A stretch of 64,000 bases of DNA from Cellulosimicrobium marinum (GCF_020551945.1 NZ_JAJBZH010000004.1:124001-188000), one strand, 5' to 3'; shown: positions 16,311 through 25,273, numbered from the stretch's first letter. Program-made: numbers and translations. The notes: generated from the letters alone by a model not told the origin.

Positions 16311-16943
16311 TCAGGGCAGCCAGCGCCACCCGTTCGGCGTCGCGACGGCGTCGACGGGGCGGTCGTGCGCCTCGCGCGGCAGGGGGCGGTCCGCGGCGTC
16401 GTAGACCTCCTCGGGGAAGACGACGGCCACGACCTTCGCGTCGGGGCGTGCGTGCTCCAGGGCGCGGTCGTACCAGCCGCCGCCCTGGCCCAGGCGCACG
16501 GCCCGCGTGTCGACCGCGAGCGCAGGGGCGACGACCACGTCGGCGAGGCCGATCGCCTCGGGGCCGAGGGGGTCGCTGCCGGGCTCGGGCGGGCGTCCGG
16601 GCGCGCGCACCTGGAGGTCCTCGGGGCCGGCGTACTCCGCCCAGTCGCGCTGCAGCCCCGCGCCGAGGACGGGCAGGAGGATGCGGACGCCGCGGCCCGC
16701 GAGCCGCTCCAGGAGGTCGAGGGTGCCGGGCTCGGCGGGCCGCGCCGCGTACGACGCGACGCAGGTCGCCGCCGCGACCTCGGGGATCGTCTCGACCACG
16801 TCCGCGATGGCGGCGGCCGCTTCCTTGCGGAGCCGCTCGGACCGGGTCTGGCGGTTGGTGCGGATGGCCTTGCGGAGGATCTCCTTCGCGTCCTCGGCTT
16901 CGATGCTTCCGTGCAGGGGGTACGGCTGGACCGGGCCACTCAT
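16311..16943 (-). CDS. 5-formyltetrahydrofolate cyclo-ligase (MTHFS)
   Basis: 210 residues. It converts 5-formyl-THF to 5,10-methenyl-THF using ATP, in the cytoplasm. Hallmarks: basic N-terminal helix 'AKEILRKAIRTNRQTRSERL', 'VASYAARPAEPGTLDLLERL' and the nucleotide/Mg loop 'VRLGQGGGWYDRAL'. The C-terminal 'AVVFPEEVYD' and 'VDAVATPNGW' are also typical. GACAAT lies six bases before the ATG, so the mRNA may be leaderless. It converges with the acylase gene, 5 bp apart, and is divergent from the nucleotidyltransferase-mutase fusion. Confidence 0.92.
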   Translation of the reverse strand: MSGPVQPYPLHGSIEAEDAKEILRKAIRTNRQTRSERLRKEAAAAIADVVETIPEVAAATCVASYAARPAEPGTLDLLERLAGRGVRILLPVLGAGLQRDWAEYAGPEDLQVRAPGRPPEPGSDPLGPEAIGLADVVVAPALAVDTRAVRLGQGGGWYDRALEHARPDAKVVAVVFPEEVYDAADRPLPREAHDRPVDAVATPNGWRWLP

Positions 16944-17066
16944 GTCCCTATTGTCACCCCGCGGGACCCGCCGGGGGTGCACGAGCGGCGGCGCGCCCGT
17001 CCGCGCGGTCGCGGATCGGCGGGTGAGAACGGTGTGGACGAGTTCCGCGCACGGCTCGGGCGGGCC

Positions 17067-17072
17067 TATGAT
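17067..17072 (+). promoter_or_regulatory. Possible -10 box of the mutase-phosphorylase operon
   Basis: TATGAT lies 78 bp before the fusion gene start. The -35 region is weak. The leader that would follow contains no obvious hairpin. Confidence 0.35.
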
Positions 17073-17149
17073 CGGAGCGCGTAGTAGTTCGGACTCCTGA
17101 CAAACACGGTCTCGCCGGGTCCGGCCCACCACCGACCCTGAGGGGCGAC

Positions 17150-19429
17150 ATGACCGCACCGTCCATCGCACCGACCACCGCGGCGAGCGCCGCGTCACCC
17201 GCCGCGCGCGGCGCGTCCGTCCCCCTGGCCGCGGGCGCCCCGCGGGCCGCACGGGCCGCCGTCGTCCTCGCCGCCGGGCACGACGCCGCGTCGCGCGACC
17301 TCCTGACCCGCCCCCTGGGCAGCGCCACCGTCGTGGAGCTGGCCGTCGCGAACGTCCGCAAGATCGTCGACCCGTCGCGCGTCGTCGTCGTGGTCTCGCC
17401 CGACGACCCGACGGTGCGCGAGCTGCTCGGCGAGGACGTCGTCTACGTCGAGCAGGCGGAGCCGCGCGGCACGGGGGACGCGGTCCTCGCGGCGCGGGGC
17501 GCGATCGCGTCGGTCCTCGGCGCCGGTGCCGAGGGCTCCGTCCTCGTCGCGTACGCGGACACGCCGCTCCTGCGCTCCGAGTCGCTCCTCGGCCTGCTCA
17601 CGCGCCACGCGCTGACCGGCGCGGACCTGTCGCTGCTGTCGGCCGTCGTCGACGAGCCGCAGCCGAGCTCGGGCCTCGTGGTCCGCGCGGAGGGCCAGAT
17701 CAGCGCGATCGTCGAGGCCGAGGACCGTGCGGGCGCGCCGGTCGGGGACCGCCCGGAGGTCAACGTCGGGGCGTACGTCGCGTCGCCCGACCTGCTGTTC
17801 CGCGAGCTGGAGACGATGGCGGCGGGCGGGGAGCACCGGCTCACCGAGCTCGCGCGCCGCGTCATCGGCGCGGGTCGTCGCATCTCGTCGTACCGCATCT
17901 ACGACACGGACGAGGTGCGCGGCATCAACACGCCCGCCGAGCTCGAGGAGGCCGCCGACGTCGTCCTCAAGCGCCTGTTCGTGCCGAAGAAGAACACCGA
18001 CACGAAGATCGTGTTCGGCACCGGCGGGTGGCGCGCCGTCATCGGCGAGGGGTACACGCTCGCGAACGTGCGCCGCCTGTGCCAGGCGATCGCCAACGAG
18101 ACGGTGCGGCAGGGGATCGACGGCCGCGGGGTCGTCATCGGCGGCGACCGCCGCTTCCTGTCCCGCGAGTCCGCGATCGCGGCGGCCGAGGTGTTCGCCG
18201 GCAACAACATCGCCGTGACCCTCCTGCCCGACGACGTCCCCACGCCCCTCGTGACGTTCGCCGCCCCCTACCTCGGCGCCGCGTACGGCATCATCGTCAC
18301 GTCGAGCCACAACCCGCCCGAGTGGAACGGCATGAAGGTGTTCCGCGCCGACGGCTCGCTCCCGCTCGACGAGGAGACGGACCGCTACCAGGACGAGGCC
18401 AACGCGCTGTCCGTGGACGACGTCATCACGCTCGACATCGACATCGCGCGCCGCACGGGCGTCGTCGTCGACCGCGTCCTCACCGACCCGTACGTCGACG
18501 CGATCGAGGAGATCATCGACGTCGACGCGGTGCGCGGCTCCGACCTGCAGGTCGTCGTCGACCCGATGTACGGCACGAGCCAGCTCACGCTCGGCACCAT
18601 CCTGTCGGACATGCGGGTGCGCTCGGAGTTCATCCACGCCGCGCACAACCCGCTGTTCGGCGGCGTGGCGCCCGCACCGGACCTGCAGCGCCTGAGCACG
18701 CTCGTCACGATGATCCGCAACGGCGGCGGCCGCTACGACCTGGGCATGGCGACCGACGGCGACTCCGACCGGATCGGCATCGTCGACGAGACCGGCGAGT
18801 ACATCTCGACGAACGACCTCCTGCTCCTCCTCTACTGGTACCTGCACGAGGTCCGCGGGGAGAAGGGCGGCGTCGTGCGCAACCTCGCGACGACGCACCT
18901 GCTCGACCGGCTCGCCGCCCACCTGGGCGAGGAGTCGCGCGAGGTCAAGGTCGGCTTCAAGCACGTCACGGCGGGCATGGAGGAGATCGGGGCGGTGCTC
19001 GGCGGCGAGTCGTCGGGCGGCCTGACGATCCGCGGCTGGATCCTCGGCAAGGACGGCATCTTCGCGTGCGCGCTCGTCGCCGAGATGCTGGCCCGCACGG
19101 GCAAGCGGATCTCCGAGCTGCGCGCGATGATCTACGAGATCACGGGCCGCCTGTACACGCTCGAGGCGGGCGTGCCCGCCACGCCCGAGATGCGCGTCGA
19201 GGTGCCGCGTCGTCTGGAGGCCGAGCCCCTCACGCACGTCGGGCCGTACCCGGTCGTGTCCGTGTCGCACCTCGACGGCACGAAGATCCTCCTCGAGAAC
19301 GACAACTGGGCCCTGCTGCGGTTCTCCGGCACCGAGCCCGTGCTGCGCATGTTCGTCGAGGCGGACACCCCCGAGAAGGCCGCCGAGCTGCTCGACTGGC
19401 TCAAGGGCTTCGTCACCGCCGGCGTCTGA
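17150..19429 (+). CDS. Fusion: degenerate GlmU/GalU-like nucleotidyltransferase + phosphohexomutase
   Basis: 759 residues. Residues about 35-285 follow the sugar-nucleotidyltransferase fold ('AVVLAAGHDAAS', 'EPRGTGDAVLAARGAI', 'VAYADTPLLRSESLL', 'PEVNVGAYV'). The GxGTRM...PK nucleotide loop is gone. From about 290 comes a complete phosphohexomutase: 'KIVFGTGGWRAVIG', phosphoserine S386 in 'TSSHNPPEWNG', metal loop 'DGDSDR', sugar loop 'GGESSGG' and phosphate loop 'RFSGTEPVLRMF'. It is followed 76 bp on by a chitobiose-phosphorylase-like GH94 gene, so it likely interconverts hexosamine- or glucose-1-phosphate and 6-phosphate. The first domain may be regulatory. Confidence 0.78.
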   Translation: MTAPSIAPTTAASAASPAARGASVPLAAGAPRAARAAVVLAAGHDAASRDLLTRPLGSATVVELAVANVRKIVDPSRVVVVVSPDDPTVRELLGEDVVYVEQAEPRGTGDAVLAARGAIASVLGAGAEGSVLVAYADTPLLRSESLLGLLTRHALTGADLSLLSAVVDEPQPSSGLVVRAEGQISAIVEAEDRAGAPVGDRPEVNVGAYVASPDLLFRELETMAAGGEHRLTELARRVIGAGRRISSYRIYDTDEVRGINTPAELEEAADVVLKRLFVPKKNTDTKIVFGTGGWRAVIGEGYTLANVRRLCQAIANETVRQGIDGRGVVIGGDRRFLSRESAIAAAEVFAGNNIAVTLLPDDVPTPLVTFAAPYLGAAYGIIVTSSHNPPEWNGMKVFRADGSLPLDEETDRYQDEANALSVDDVITLDIDIARRTGVVVDRVLTDPYVDAIEEIIDVDAVRGSDLQVVVDPMYGTSQLTLGTILSDMRVRSEFIHAAHNPLFGGVAPAPDLQRLSTLVTMIRNGGGRYDLGMATDGDSDRIGIVDETGEYISTNDLLLLLYWYLHEVRGEKGGVVRNLATTHLLDRLAAHLGEESREVKVGFKHVTAGMEEIGAVLGGESSGGLTIRGWILGKDGIFACALVAEMLARTGKRISELRAMIYEITGRLYTLEAGVPATPEMRVEVPRRLEAEPLTHVGPYPVVSVSHLDGTKILLENDNWALLRFSGTEPVLRMFVEADTPEKAAELLDWLKGFVTAGV

Positions 19430-19505
19430 CCGGCACGGCGCCCGGCCGCTCCGGGCGTCCGCACCACCCGCCACGCCGCACCACCGGATTGGAACCAGAG
19501 CAACG

Positions 19506-21962
19506 ATGCGTTACGGCCACTTCGACACCGCGCGCGACGAGTACGTCGTCGAGCGCCCCGACGTCCCGGTCTCCTGGACGAACTACCTGGGCAGCAAGAA
19601 CCTGTGCACGGTGCTGTCCCACACCGGCGGCGGGTACTCGTACTACAAGAGCTCGCAGTACGGCAGGATCACGCGGTTCCGTCAGAACGGCGTGCCCGTG
19701 GACCGTCCCGGCCACTACGTGTACCTGCGCGACGCGGCGGACGGCGACTACTGGTCGGTGTCGTGGCAGCCGGTCGGCAAGCCGTTCGTCGGCCCGGGCG
19801 AGGAGCTCGACCCGACCGGGGGCGCGGGCCGGTGGACCACGCGGCACGGCCTCGGCTACTCGACGTTCCGCGCCGAGTACAAGGGCGTCGACGCCGAGCA
19901 GACGATCTTCATCCCGGTGGACGACGACGTCGAGGTCTGGGACGTGCGCCTGACCAACACCACGGACGAGGTCCGCGAGCTGTCCGTCGGGTCGTACGTG
20001 GAGTTCAGCTTCCACACCATCACGATCGACAACCAGAACCTGCAGATGTCGCTCTACGCGTCCGGGTCCTCGTACGAGGACGGGATCATCGAGTACGACT
20101 TCTACTACGAGCCGTGGACGTACCACTTCTTCGCGTCGAGCGAGACGCCGTCGTCGTACGACTCGCTGCGCGACAACTTCATCGGGCCGTACCGCAGCGA
20201 GGCGAACCCGATCGCGATCGAGCGCGGCGAGGGCAGCAACGAGTCCGCCACGACGCAGAACCACTGCGGCTCGCTCCAGCACACCGTCACCCTCGCGCCG
20301 GGCGAGACGAAGCGCCTCGTGTACATGCTCGGCTACGGGTCGCGCGACGCCGCGGGCCGCGCGATCCAGGCGAAGTACTCCGACCTCGCGACGGTCGACG
20401 CCGAGCGGGCCCGCCTGCGCGACTTTTGGCGCGCCAAGCAGGACAAGCTGCGGATCCGCACGCCGCACGAGGGCATGAACACGATGATCAACACGTGGAC
20501 GCTGCTCCAGGCGGAGACGTGCGTGCAGTGGTCGCGGTTCGCGTCGTTCGTCGAGGTGGGCGGCCGTGCCGGGCTGGGGTACCGCGACACGGCGCAGGAC
20601 GTCATGAGCGTCATCCACTCGAACCCGGGCAAGACCCGCCAGCGCATCGTCGAGCTGCTGCGCGCCCAGACGGAGGCCGGGTACGGCCTGCACCTGTTCG
20701 ACCCGAAGGCGTTCGACCCGGACGCGGAGAAGCTGCCCGACGTCCCGTCGCCGACGATCGTCCCGACGGTCGACCCGAAGGACCTCATCCACGGTCTCGA
20801 GGACACGTGCTCGGACGACCACCTGTGGCTCGTGCCGTCGGTCGTGGAGTACGTCAAGGAGACGGGCGACCGCGCGTTCCTCGACCTGGAGATCCCGTTC
20901 GCGGAGGGCACGCCCGCGACGGTCTACGACCACCTGGTCAAGGCGCTGGAGTTCTCCGCGGAGCAGGTCGGCCAGAACGGCGTCGCGCTCGGGCTGCGCG
21001 CCGACTGGAACGACTGCCTCAACCTGGGCGGCGGCGAGACGTCGCTCGTGACGTTCCTCCACGCGTGGGCGATCGGCGCGTTCCTCGAGATCGCGCAGCC
21101 GCTCGCCGCCGCGGGGGACGAGCGTGCCGAGGCCGACGTCGCGCGCTTCTCCGCGGAGCGCGAGCGCATCGCGAAGGTCGCCGACGCGCAGCTGTGGGAC
21201 GGCCGCTGGTGGATCCGCGGCTACACGCGCGACGGCGTGAAGATCGGCTCGGCCGAGAACGAGGAGGGCAAGATCTTCCTCGAGCACCAGGCGTGGCCGG
21301 TCATCGCGGGCATCACGAGCCAGGAGCGCGGCGAGGCGTCGATGGACGCGGTGCGCGAGCTCCTCGGTTCCGAGTACGGCAACCACCTCAACTGGCCGGC
21401 GTTCACGAAGGTCGACGACACCGTCGGCTTCGTGACGCGCGTCTACCCGGGCATCAAGGAGAACGCCGCGATCTTCTCCCACCCGAACGCGTGGCCGATC
21501 ATCGCCGAGGCGATGCTGGGCCGCGGCGACGAGGCGGTGCAGTTCTACGACGCGATCCTCCCGTTCAACCAGAACGACAACATCGAGGTGCGCGGCGCCG
21601 AGCCGTACGCCTACGTGCAGTTCCTCTACGGGCGCGACCACGAGTGGTTCGGCAAGGCGCAGAACCCGTGGCTCACCGGCACCGCCGGGTGGATGTACAC
21701 GGCCGTGACGAAGTACGTCCTCGGCGTGCGTCTCGCGCTCGACGGCCTGGTCGTCGACCCGTCGATCCCGAAGGACTGGGACGGGTTCGAGGTGCGTCGC
21801 GAGTGGCGCGGCGCCGTCTACGACATCGAGGTCCGCAACCCGGACCACGTCTCGAAGGGCGTGCGCTCGGTCACGGTCGACGGCGTCGAGCACGACCCCG
21901 CCATCCCGGTCCCCGCGCAGCCCGCGGGCAGCGAGGTGCGCGTCGTCGTCACCCTCGGCTGA
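19506..21962 (+). CDS. GH94 phosphorylase, N,N'-diacetylchitobiose phosphorylase-like
   Basis: 818 residues, cytoplasmic (no signal). It would phosphorolyse a disaccharide to a sugar plus alpha-sugar-1-phosphate. It follows the Vibrio chitobiose phosphorylase pattern as I recall it: 'VPVSWTNYLGSKNLCTVLSH', 'IDNQNLQMSLYASG', 'NHCGSLQHTVTL', 'QAETCVQWSRFASFVEVGGR' and 'NPDHVSKGVRSVTV'. The catalytic region 'LRADWNDCLNLGGGE' holds the general-acid Asp (about D500). These features fit chitobiose phosphorylase better than cellobiose phosphorylase, but substrate needs assay. The upstream mutase would process the sugar-1-phosphate. A 16-bp hairpin terminates the unit. Confidence 0.85.
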   Translation: MRYGHFDTARDEYVVERPDVPVSWTNYLGSKNLCTVLSHTGGGYSYYKSSQYGRITRFRQNGVPVDRPGHYVYLRDAADGDYWSVSWQPVGKPFVGPGEELDPTGGAGRWTTRHGLGYSTFRAEYKGVDAEQTIFIPVDDDVEVWDVRLTNTTDEVRELSVGSYVEFSFHTITIDNQNLQMSLYASGSSYEDGIIEYDFYYEPWTYHFFASSETPSSYDSLRDNFIGPYRSEANPIAIERGEGSNESATTQNHCGSLQHTVTLAPGETKRLVYMLGYGSRDAAGRAIQAKYSDLATVDAERARLRDFWRAKQDKLRIRTPHEGMNTMINTWTLLQAETCVQWSRFASFVEVGGRAGLGYRDTAQDVMSVIHSNPGKTRQRIVELLRAQTEAGYGLHLFDPKAFDPDAEKLPDVPSPTIVPTVDPKDLIHGLEDTCSDDHLWLVPSVVEYVKETGDRAFLDLEIPFAEGTPATVYDHLVKALEFSAEQVGQNGVALGLRADWNDCLNLGGGETSLVTFLHAWAIGAFLEIAQPLAAAGDERAEADVARFSAERERIAKVADAQLWDGRWWIRGYTRDGVKIGSAENEEGKIFLEHQAWPVIAGITSQERGEASMDAVRELLGSEYGNHLNWPAFTKVDDTVGFVTRVYPGIKENAAIFSHPNAWPIIAEAMLGRGDEAVQFYDAILPFNQNDNIEVRGAEPYAYVQFLYGRDHEWFGKAQNPWLTGTAGWMYTAVTKYVLGVRLALDGLVVDPSIPKDWDGFEVRREWRGAVYDIEVRNPDHVSKGVRSVTVDGVEHDPAIPVPAQPAGSEVRVVVTLG

Positions 21963-21977
21963 CCGACACGGCCACGG

Positions 21978-22014
21978 CCACGGCTGCGGGTGGTGGTGCC
22001 ACCCGCAGCCGTGG
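21978..22014 (+). terminator. Intrinsic terminator after GH94 gene
   Basis: CCACGGCTGCGGGTGG pairs perfectly with CCACCCGCAGCCGTGG across a 5-nt loop. It lies 15 bp after the stop codon. Confidence 0.8.
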
Positions 22015-22099
22015 TAGATCCTGTCAGCGAGGCCGGGACGTCCGTGCTTCGGCACGGGAGAGGTGGGCCGACGATGGACCCTGCGCGAGAGGTCGTGCG

Positions 22100-22744
22100 A
22101 TGACGGGACGGCCCGCCCGGGCGTGGACCGTCGCGAAGCCGTGGCCGGTCACGCTGCGCGAGGACGCGCTCGACGGGTCGGTCGTGCTGCGTCCGCTGCG
22201 CCGCCGGGACGGGCAGGCGTGGATGCGCCTGCGCGCGCACAACGCCGAGTGGTTGGAGCAGTGGGAGGCCACGTCGCCGCGCCCGGGCCCCGGCGGGCCT
22301 CCGACCTTCGCCGAGTACGTGCGCGCGCTGTCCGCCCAGGCGCGCAGCGGGTCGTCGCTGCCGTTCGCGGTGGAGTTCGACGGCGCCCTCGTCGGTCAGC
22401 TCACCGTCTCCTCCATCACGTACGGCTCGTTGTGCGGCGCGAGCATCGGGTACTGGGTGAGCGAGCACGTCGCGGGGCGCGGCATCATCCCCACCGCGGT
22501 CGCCATGGCGACCGACTACTGCTTCTCCGTCCTGGGGCTGCACCGCATCGAGATCAACATCCGCCCCGAGAACGGGCCGAGCCTGCGCGTCGTCGAGAAG
22601 CTCGGCCTGCGCGACGAGGGGGTGCGCGAGCGGTTCCTCCACATCCAGGGCGACTGGCGCGACCACCGGACGTTCGCCCTCACGGCCGAGGAGGTGCCGC
22701 ACGGCCTGCTCGCCCGCTGGCAGGCCGCACGCCGAGACCCCTGA
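22100..22744 (+). CDS. GNAT acetyltransferase, RimJ-like
   Basis: 214 residues. It transfers acetyl from acetyl-CoA, in this subfamily to protein N-termini or amino groups. Hallmarks: 'GSVVLRPLRRRDGQAWMRLR', 'GQLTVSSITYGSLCGASIGYW', the CoA-binding 'VSEHVAGRGIIPTAVAMATDY', 'LGLHRIEINIRPENGPSLRV' and 'EKLGLRDEGVRERFLHIQGD'. The last three are typical of RimJ/RimL enzymes. GAGAGG precedes the ATG. It lies directly upstream of the sepX-like gene, an arrangement common in actinobacteria. Confidence 0.88.
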   Translation: MTGRPARAWTVAKPWPVTLREDALDGSVVLRPLRRRDGQAWMRLRAHNAEWLEQWEATSPRPGPGGPPTFAEYVRALSAQARSGSSLPFAVEFDGALVGQLTVSSITYGSLCGASIGYWVSEHVAGRGIIPTAVAMATDYCFSVLGLHRIEINIRPENGPSLRVVEKLGLRDEGVRERFLHIQGDWRDHRTFALTAEEVPHGLLARWQAARRDP

Positions 22745-22815
22745 CCGACGACGCGCACCCCGACACGCCGGGGCGCGTGCGCCCTGCCCGCGACGGCCTC
22801 GCCTACCGTCGGAAC

Positions 22816-24045
22816 GTGGAATCAGCCTCAGGGGTCGTCGCGCTCGCGGTGGTCCTGCTGTGGCTGGGCTACTACGTGCCCCACCGGGTGCGCCAGCGTC
22901 AGCAGCTGCTGGAGGCCCGCACGGAGGACCGGTTCTCCGGTGCGCTGCGCGTCCTCGCCGTCGCGGGGCCACGGCTCGCCGCGCCGGACGGGCTGCGGGT
23001 GGGGCTCGACGGCGCCGCCGCGATCGCGGGTGGACCGACGGGGGAGGTGCGGGCTCTGCTCGGCGCCGCTCCCGCCGTGACGGGGGAGCAGGACCGGCCG
23101 TCCGGCCGGCGGGACGACGAGGAAGAGGACGCCATGCAGACCAGCGTCGGTGCGGCACCCCCGCAGGGTGCGCCTCCCGCCCGTCCTCCCGCGTCACGGC
23201 TCGCCCTGCTCGAACGTCGTGCCGCGGCGGCACGGCGTCGTCTCGCCCTGACCGTCGTGCTGCTGCTCGCGAGCGTCGTGGTGTGGGTCGTCGTCGGTCT
23301 CGGGCTCGCCCCGTGGTGGGCCGGCGCGATCCCGACGGCCCTGCTCGCGCTCGTCCTCGTGCTGGGCCGCCGCGCCGTGCTGTCCGCCCGCCGGGCCGAC
23401 GCCGCGTGGCTGGCCGAGCGGCGTCGCGCCACCCGCCCGGCGCGCGCCCCGGCCGGGGCGCCGGCCGCACCCCGCAACGTCCGGCCCCGTGTCACCGGCC
23501 GGGCCGTGCACGGGTCGCAGGTGAGCACGCAGATGATCCCGCGCGTCACGCCGCAGGACCTCGCGCGGGCCACCGCGACGGCGACGGCGTCGGCCACCGC
23601 GACGGCGACGGCGCAGGGCGCGCCGCGGTCCGCCTCCGCGCGCGAGGCGTCGTCGTCGCGCGCCAGCGGCTCCGACGACGCCGAGGAGGGAGTCCCCGCG
23701 GTCGTGACGCCCGCTCCCGCAGGCGGTGCGGAGACGCCTGTCGTCGCGGAGAACTCCGATGCTGTGGAGGGTTCCGACGGCCCGGAGGTCGAGCACGTGC
23801 CGTCGGGTCGCGCCTGGGACCCGGTCCCGGTGCCGCGGCCGACGTACACGATGAAGGCCCCCGCGCCGCGTCGCGAGCCCGCGCCGCTCACGGACGGTGA
23901 CGTCACCTCCGCGGCGGACGACGCGGCTCCCGTGCCCGTCTCCGCGCCGGAGCCCGCGGACGGAGACGTCCGCAAGCCGTCGACCGAGACCCTCGGCCTG
24001 GCGCTCGACGAGATCCTCGCCCGACGCCGCGCGTCCGGGCAGTAG
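22816..24045 (+). CDS. sepX: Divisome protein SepX/GlpR-like
   Basis: 409 residues. The N-terminus 'SGVVALAVVLLWLGYYVPHR' followed by 'VRQRQQLLEARTEDRFSGAL' is the SepX/GlpR signature: one helix, then a conserved basic segment. Two more helices come near residues 140-190 ('LALTVVLLLASVVVWVVVGL'). The rest is a disordered, charged tail with an Ala-Thr repeat ('RATATATASATATATAQG') and the C-terminal 'STETLGLALDEILARRRASG'. In Streptomyces SepX stabilises FtsZ assembly at septa. The GTG has TACCGT-N6 upstream (leaderless). The gene order rimJ-sepX-tRNA supports the call. Confidence 0.78.
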   Translation: MESASGVVALAVVLLWLGYYVPHRVRQRQQLLEARTEDRFSGALRVLAVAGPRLAAPDGLRVGLDGAAAIAGGPTGEVRALLGAAPAVTGEQDRPSGRRDDEEEDAMQTSVGAAPPQGAPPARPPASRLALLERRAAAARRRLALTVVLLLASVVVWVVVGLGLAPWWAGAIPTALLALVLVLGRRAVLSARRADAAWLAERRRATRPARAPAGAPAAPRNVRPRVTGRAVHGSQVSTQMIPRVTPQDLARATATATASATATATAQGAPRSASAREASSSRASGSDDAEEGVPAVVTPAPAGGAETPVVAENSDAVEGSDGPEVEHVPSGRAWDPVPVPRPTYTMKAPAPRREPAPLTDGDVTSAADDAAPVPVSAPEPADGDVRKPSTETLGLALDEILARRRASGQ

Positions 24046-24113
24046 CGGTGTCCCCCGGGGGCGGCTGGTTTGCGGGACCCCGCCCCCGGGGTGCTAGTCT
24101 GTACACCGCTCAA

Positions 24114-24189
24114 GGGGCTATGGCGCAGTTGGTAGCGCGTCTCGTTCGCAATGAGAAGGTCGGGGGTTCGAATCCCCCTAGCTCCACCA
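24114..24189 (+). tRNA. tRNA-Ala (anticodon CGC)
   Basis: Acceptor GGGGCTA/TAGCTCC includes the G3-U70 wobble that identifies tRNA-Ala. D arm GCGC/GCGC, anticodon loop TTCGCAA, T-loop TTCGAAT. CCA is encoded. A -10-like TAGTCT is at 24095-24100. Confidence 0.95.
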
Positions 24190-24192
24190 GAC

Positions 24193-24229
24193 AGGCCGCT
24201 GATCCGCACGTCGTGCAGATCAGCGGCCT
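24193..24229 (+). terminator. Intrinsic terminator after tRNA-Ala
   Basis: AGGCCGCTGATC and GATCAGCGGCCT form a perfect 12-bp stem around a 13-nt loop that can pair further (GCACG/CGTGC). It lies 3 bp after the tRNA CCA. Confidence 0.8.
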
Positions 24230-24450
24230 TCGTCGTTCTGCGGGCCTCACCGGATCTTCTGCGGGTCCACCCGGCCGAGAGCTCCAGGGCCGGCGCGGTC
24301 GGGCGTGCCGGCGCGGGCGACGACCCGCCGGCGGCGACTGAGGTATCACCGCAGGTCAGCGCCACTGGCGGGGAGGTGGCGGGTGGTTGGCGGGTGCCTG
24401 TCGGGTGCGTGTCGTTCCCGTGTCGGGGGCCGAGAACTAGGTTGATGGCC

Positions 24451-24954
24451 ATGAACACGAACACGACCCGCATCCCCGAGCTCCGACGGTCCCGCGGCTG
24501 GACGCAGGAGCGCCTCGCCGAGGCGTCGAGCGTCGCGGTCCGCACGATCCAGCGCCTCGAGTCCGGGGCCGACGCGTCCCTCGAGAGCCTCTCCCTGATC
24601 GCCGGTGCTCTGGACGTCCCTGTCTCCGAGCTCTTCCAGGAGGTCGCACGGGACGACTTCGCCGCCTCCGTCCAGGCCCTCGACGAGCGCACGCGGGTCG
24701 AGCAGGCGAACGCCCAGCGTGCTCAGCGTGCGCGGGTCGAGCAGGGCTACGACCAGATCTTCTGGGCGGTCGGCGTCGTCCTCTTCCTGGCTGCCGTGAT
24801 CCTCTACCTCACGGACGTCACCGGCTGGCAGGTGGTCCTCGTCCCCGTCCTCGTCGTCGGTGCGGGCCGACCGCTGCTCCAGGGCCTCAAGCAGACGGTC
24901 ATTGGCTCGCGTCTCGACGCGCGGTTCCCGCTGACCGCGTCGGCCGGACGCTAG
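24451..24954 (+). CDS. XRE-family HTH protein with C-terminal membrane helices
   Basis: 167 residues. Residues about 5-65 are a Cro/CI HTH: 'IPELRRSRGWTQERLAEASS', 'VAVRTIQRLESGADASLESL'. A charged helix follows ('RVEQANAQRAQRARVEQGYD'), then two close hydrophobic segments ('IFWAVGVVLFLAAVILYLTD', 'GWQVVLVPVLVVGAG'). This would be a membrane-tethered regulator. TAGGTT (24438-24443) is 7 bases before ATG 24451, so that ATG is preferred over the in-frame ATG at 24445, which lies only 1 base after the box. Its stop shares the CTAG tetranucleotide with the convergent gene. Confidence 0.7.
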   Translation: MNTNTTRIPELRRSRGWTQERLAEASSVAVRTIQRLESGADASLESLSLIAGALDVPVSELFQEVARDDFAASVQALDERTRVEQANAQRAQRARVEQGYDQIFWAVGVVLFLAAVILYLTDVTGWQVVLVPVLVVGAGRPLLQGLKQTVIGSRLDARFPLTASAGR

Positions 24955-25235
24955 GGCCCGTCGTCCCGGTCGACGCGGTAGCGGCGCGTGATGCCCGCGG
25001 TGGCCGTCCCCCAGGTGCTCGCCGCGACGCGCTCCTGGTGGGCGCGGAACGCGGCCTCGTCGACGAAGCACTCGTCGACCCGCCAGACGAGCGGGTCCTC
25101 GGTGGGTGCGACGTCGAACGCCGTGCAGCCGGGCTCGCGGAGCGTCAGCGCGACGTGCCGTGGCAGATGCTCGCGCACGGTCGCGGCCTGCGCGGCGTCG
25201 TCGCAGACGAGCTCACCGGTCAGTCGGACGGGCAC
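24951..25235 (-). CDS. Small ABM-like (antibiotic biosynthesis monooxygenase) dimeric alpha-beta barrel protein
   Basis: 94 residues. The pattern 'LTGELVCDDAAQAATVREHL', 'HVALTLREPGCTAFDVAPTE' and 'VWRVDECFVDEAAFRAHQER' is that of ABM/quinol-monooxygenase-like ferredoxin-fold dimers. 'EPGC' and the xAFxAHQ helix are typical. Substrates range from quinols to heme; none can be assigned here. The GTG is preceded by GAGGAGG, one of the best ribosome sites in the window. It overlaps the convergent HTH gene by 4 bases. Confidence 0.75.
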   Translation of the reverse strand: MPVRLTGELVCDDAAQAATVREHLPRHVALTLREPGCTAFDVAPTEDPLVWRVDECFVDEAAFRAHQERVAASTWGTATAGITRRYRVDRDDGP

Positions 25236-25273
25236 GCGGGCCTCCTCGCTCGGGTCGGGTCGGGCGGGACGAC

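Noticed and set aside
19506-21962. Cellobiose phosphorylase as the GH94 assignment
   Set aside because: The motifs around the substrate site and the overall pattern fit chitobiose phosphorylase better. Kept open as an alternative because both belong to GH94.
24110-24349. Small ORFs overlapping tRNA-Ala on both strands
   Set aside because: They read through the tRNA and its terminator hairpin, and the encoded peptides have no family pattern.
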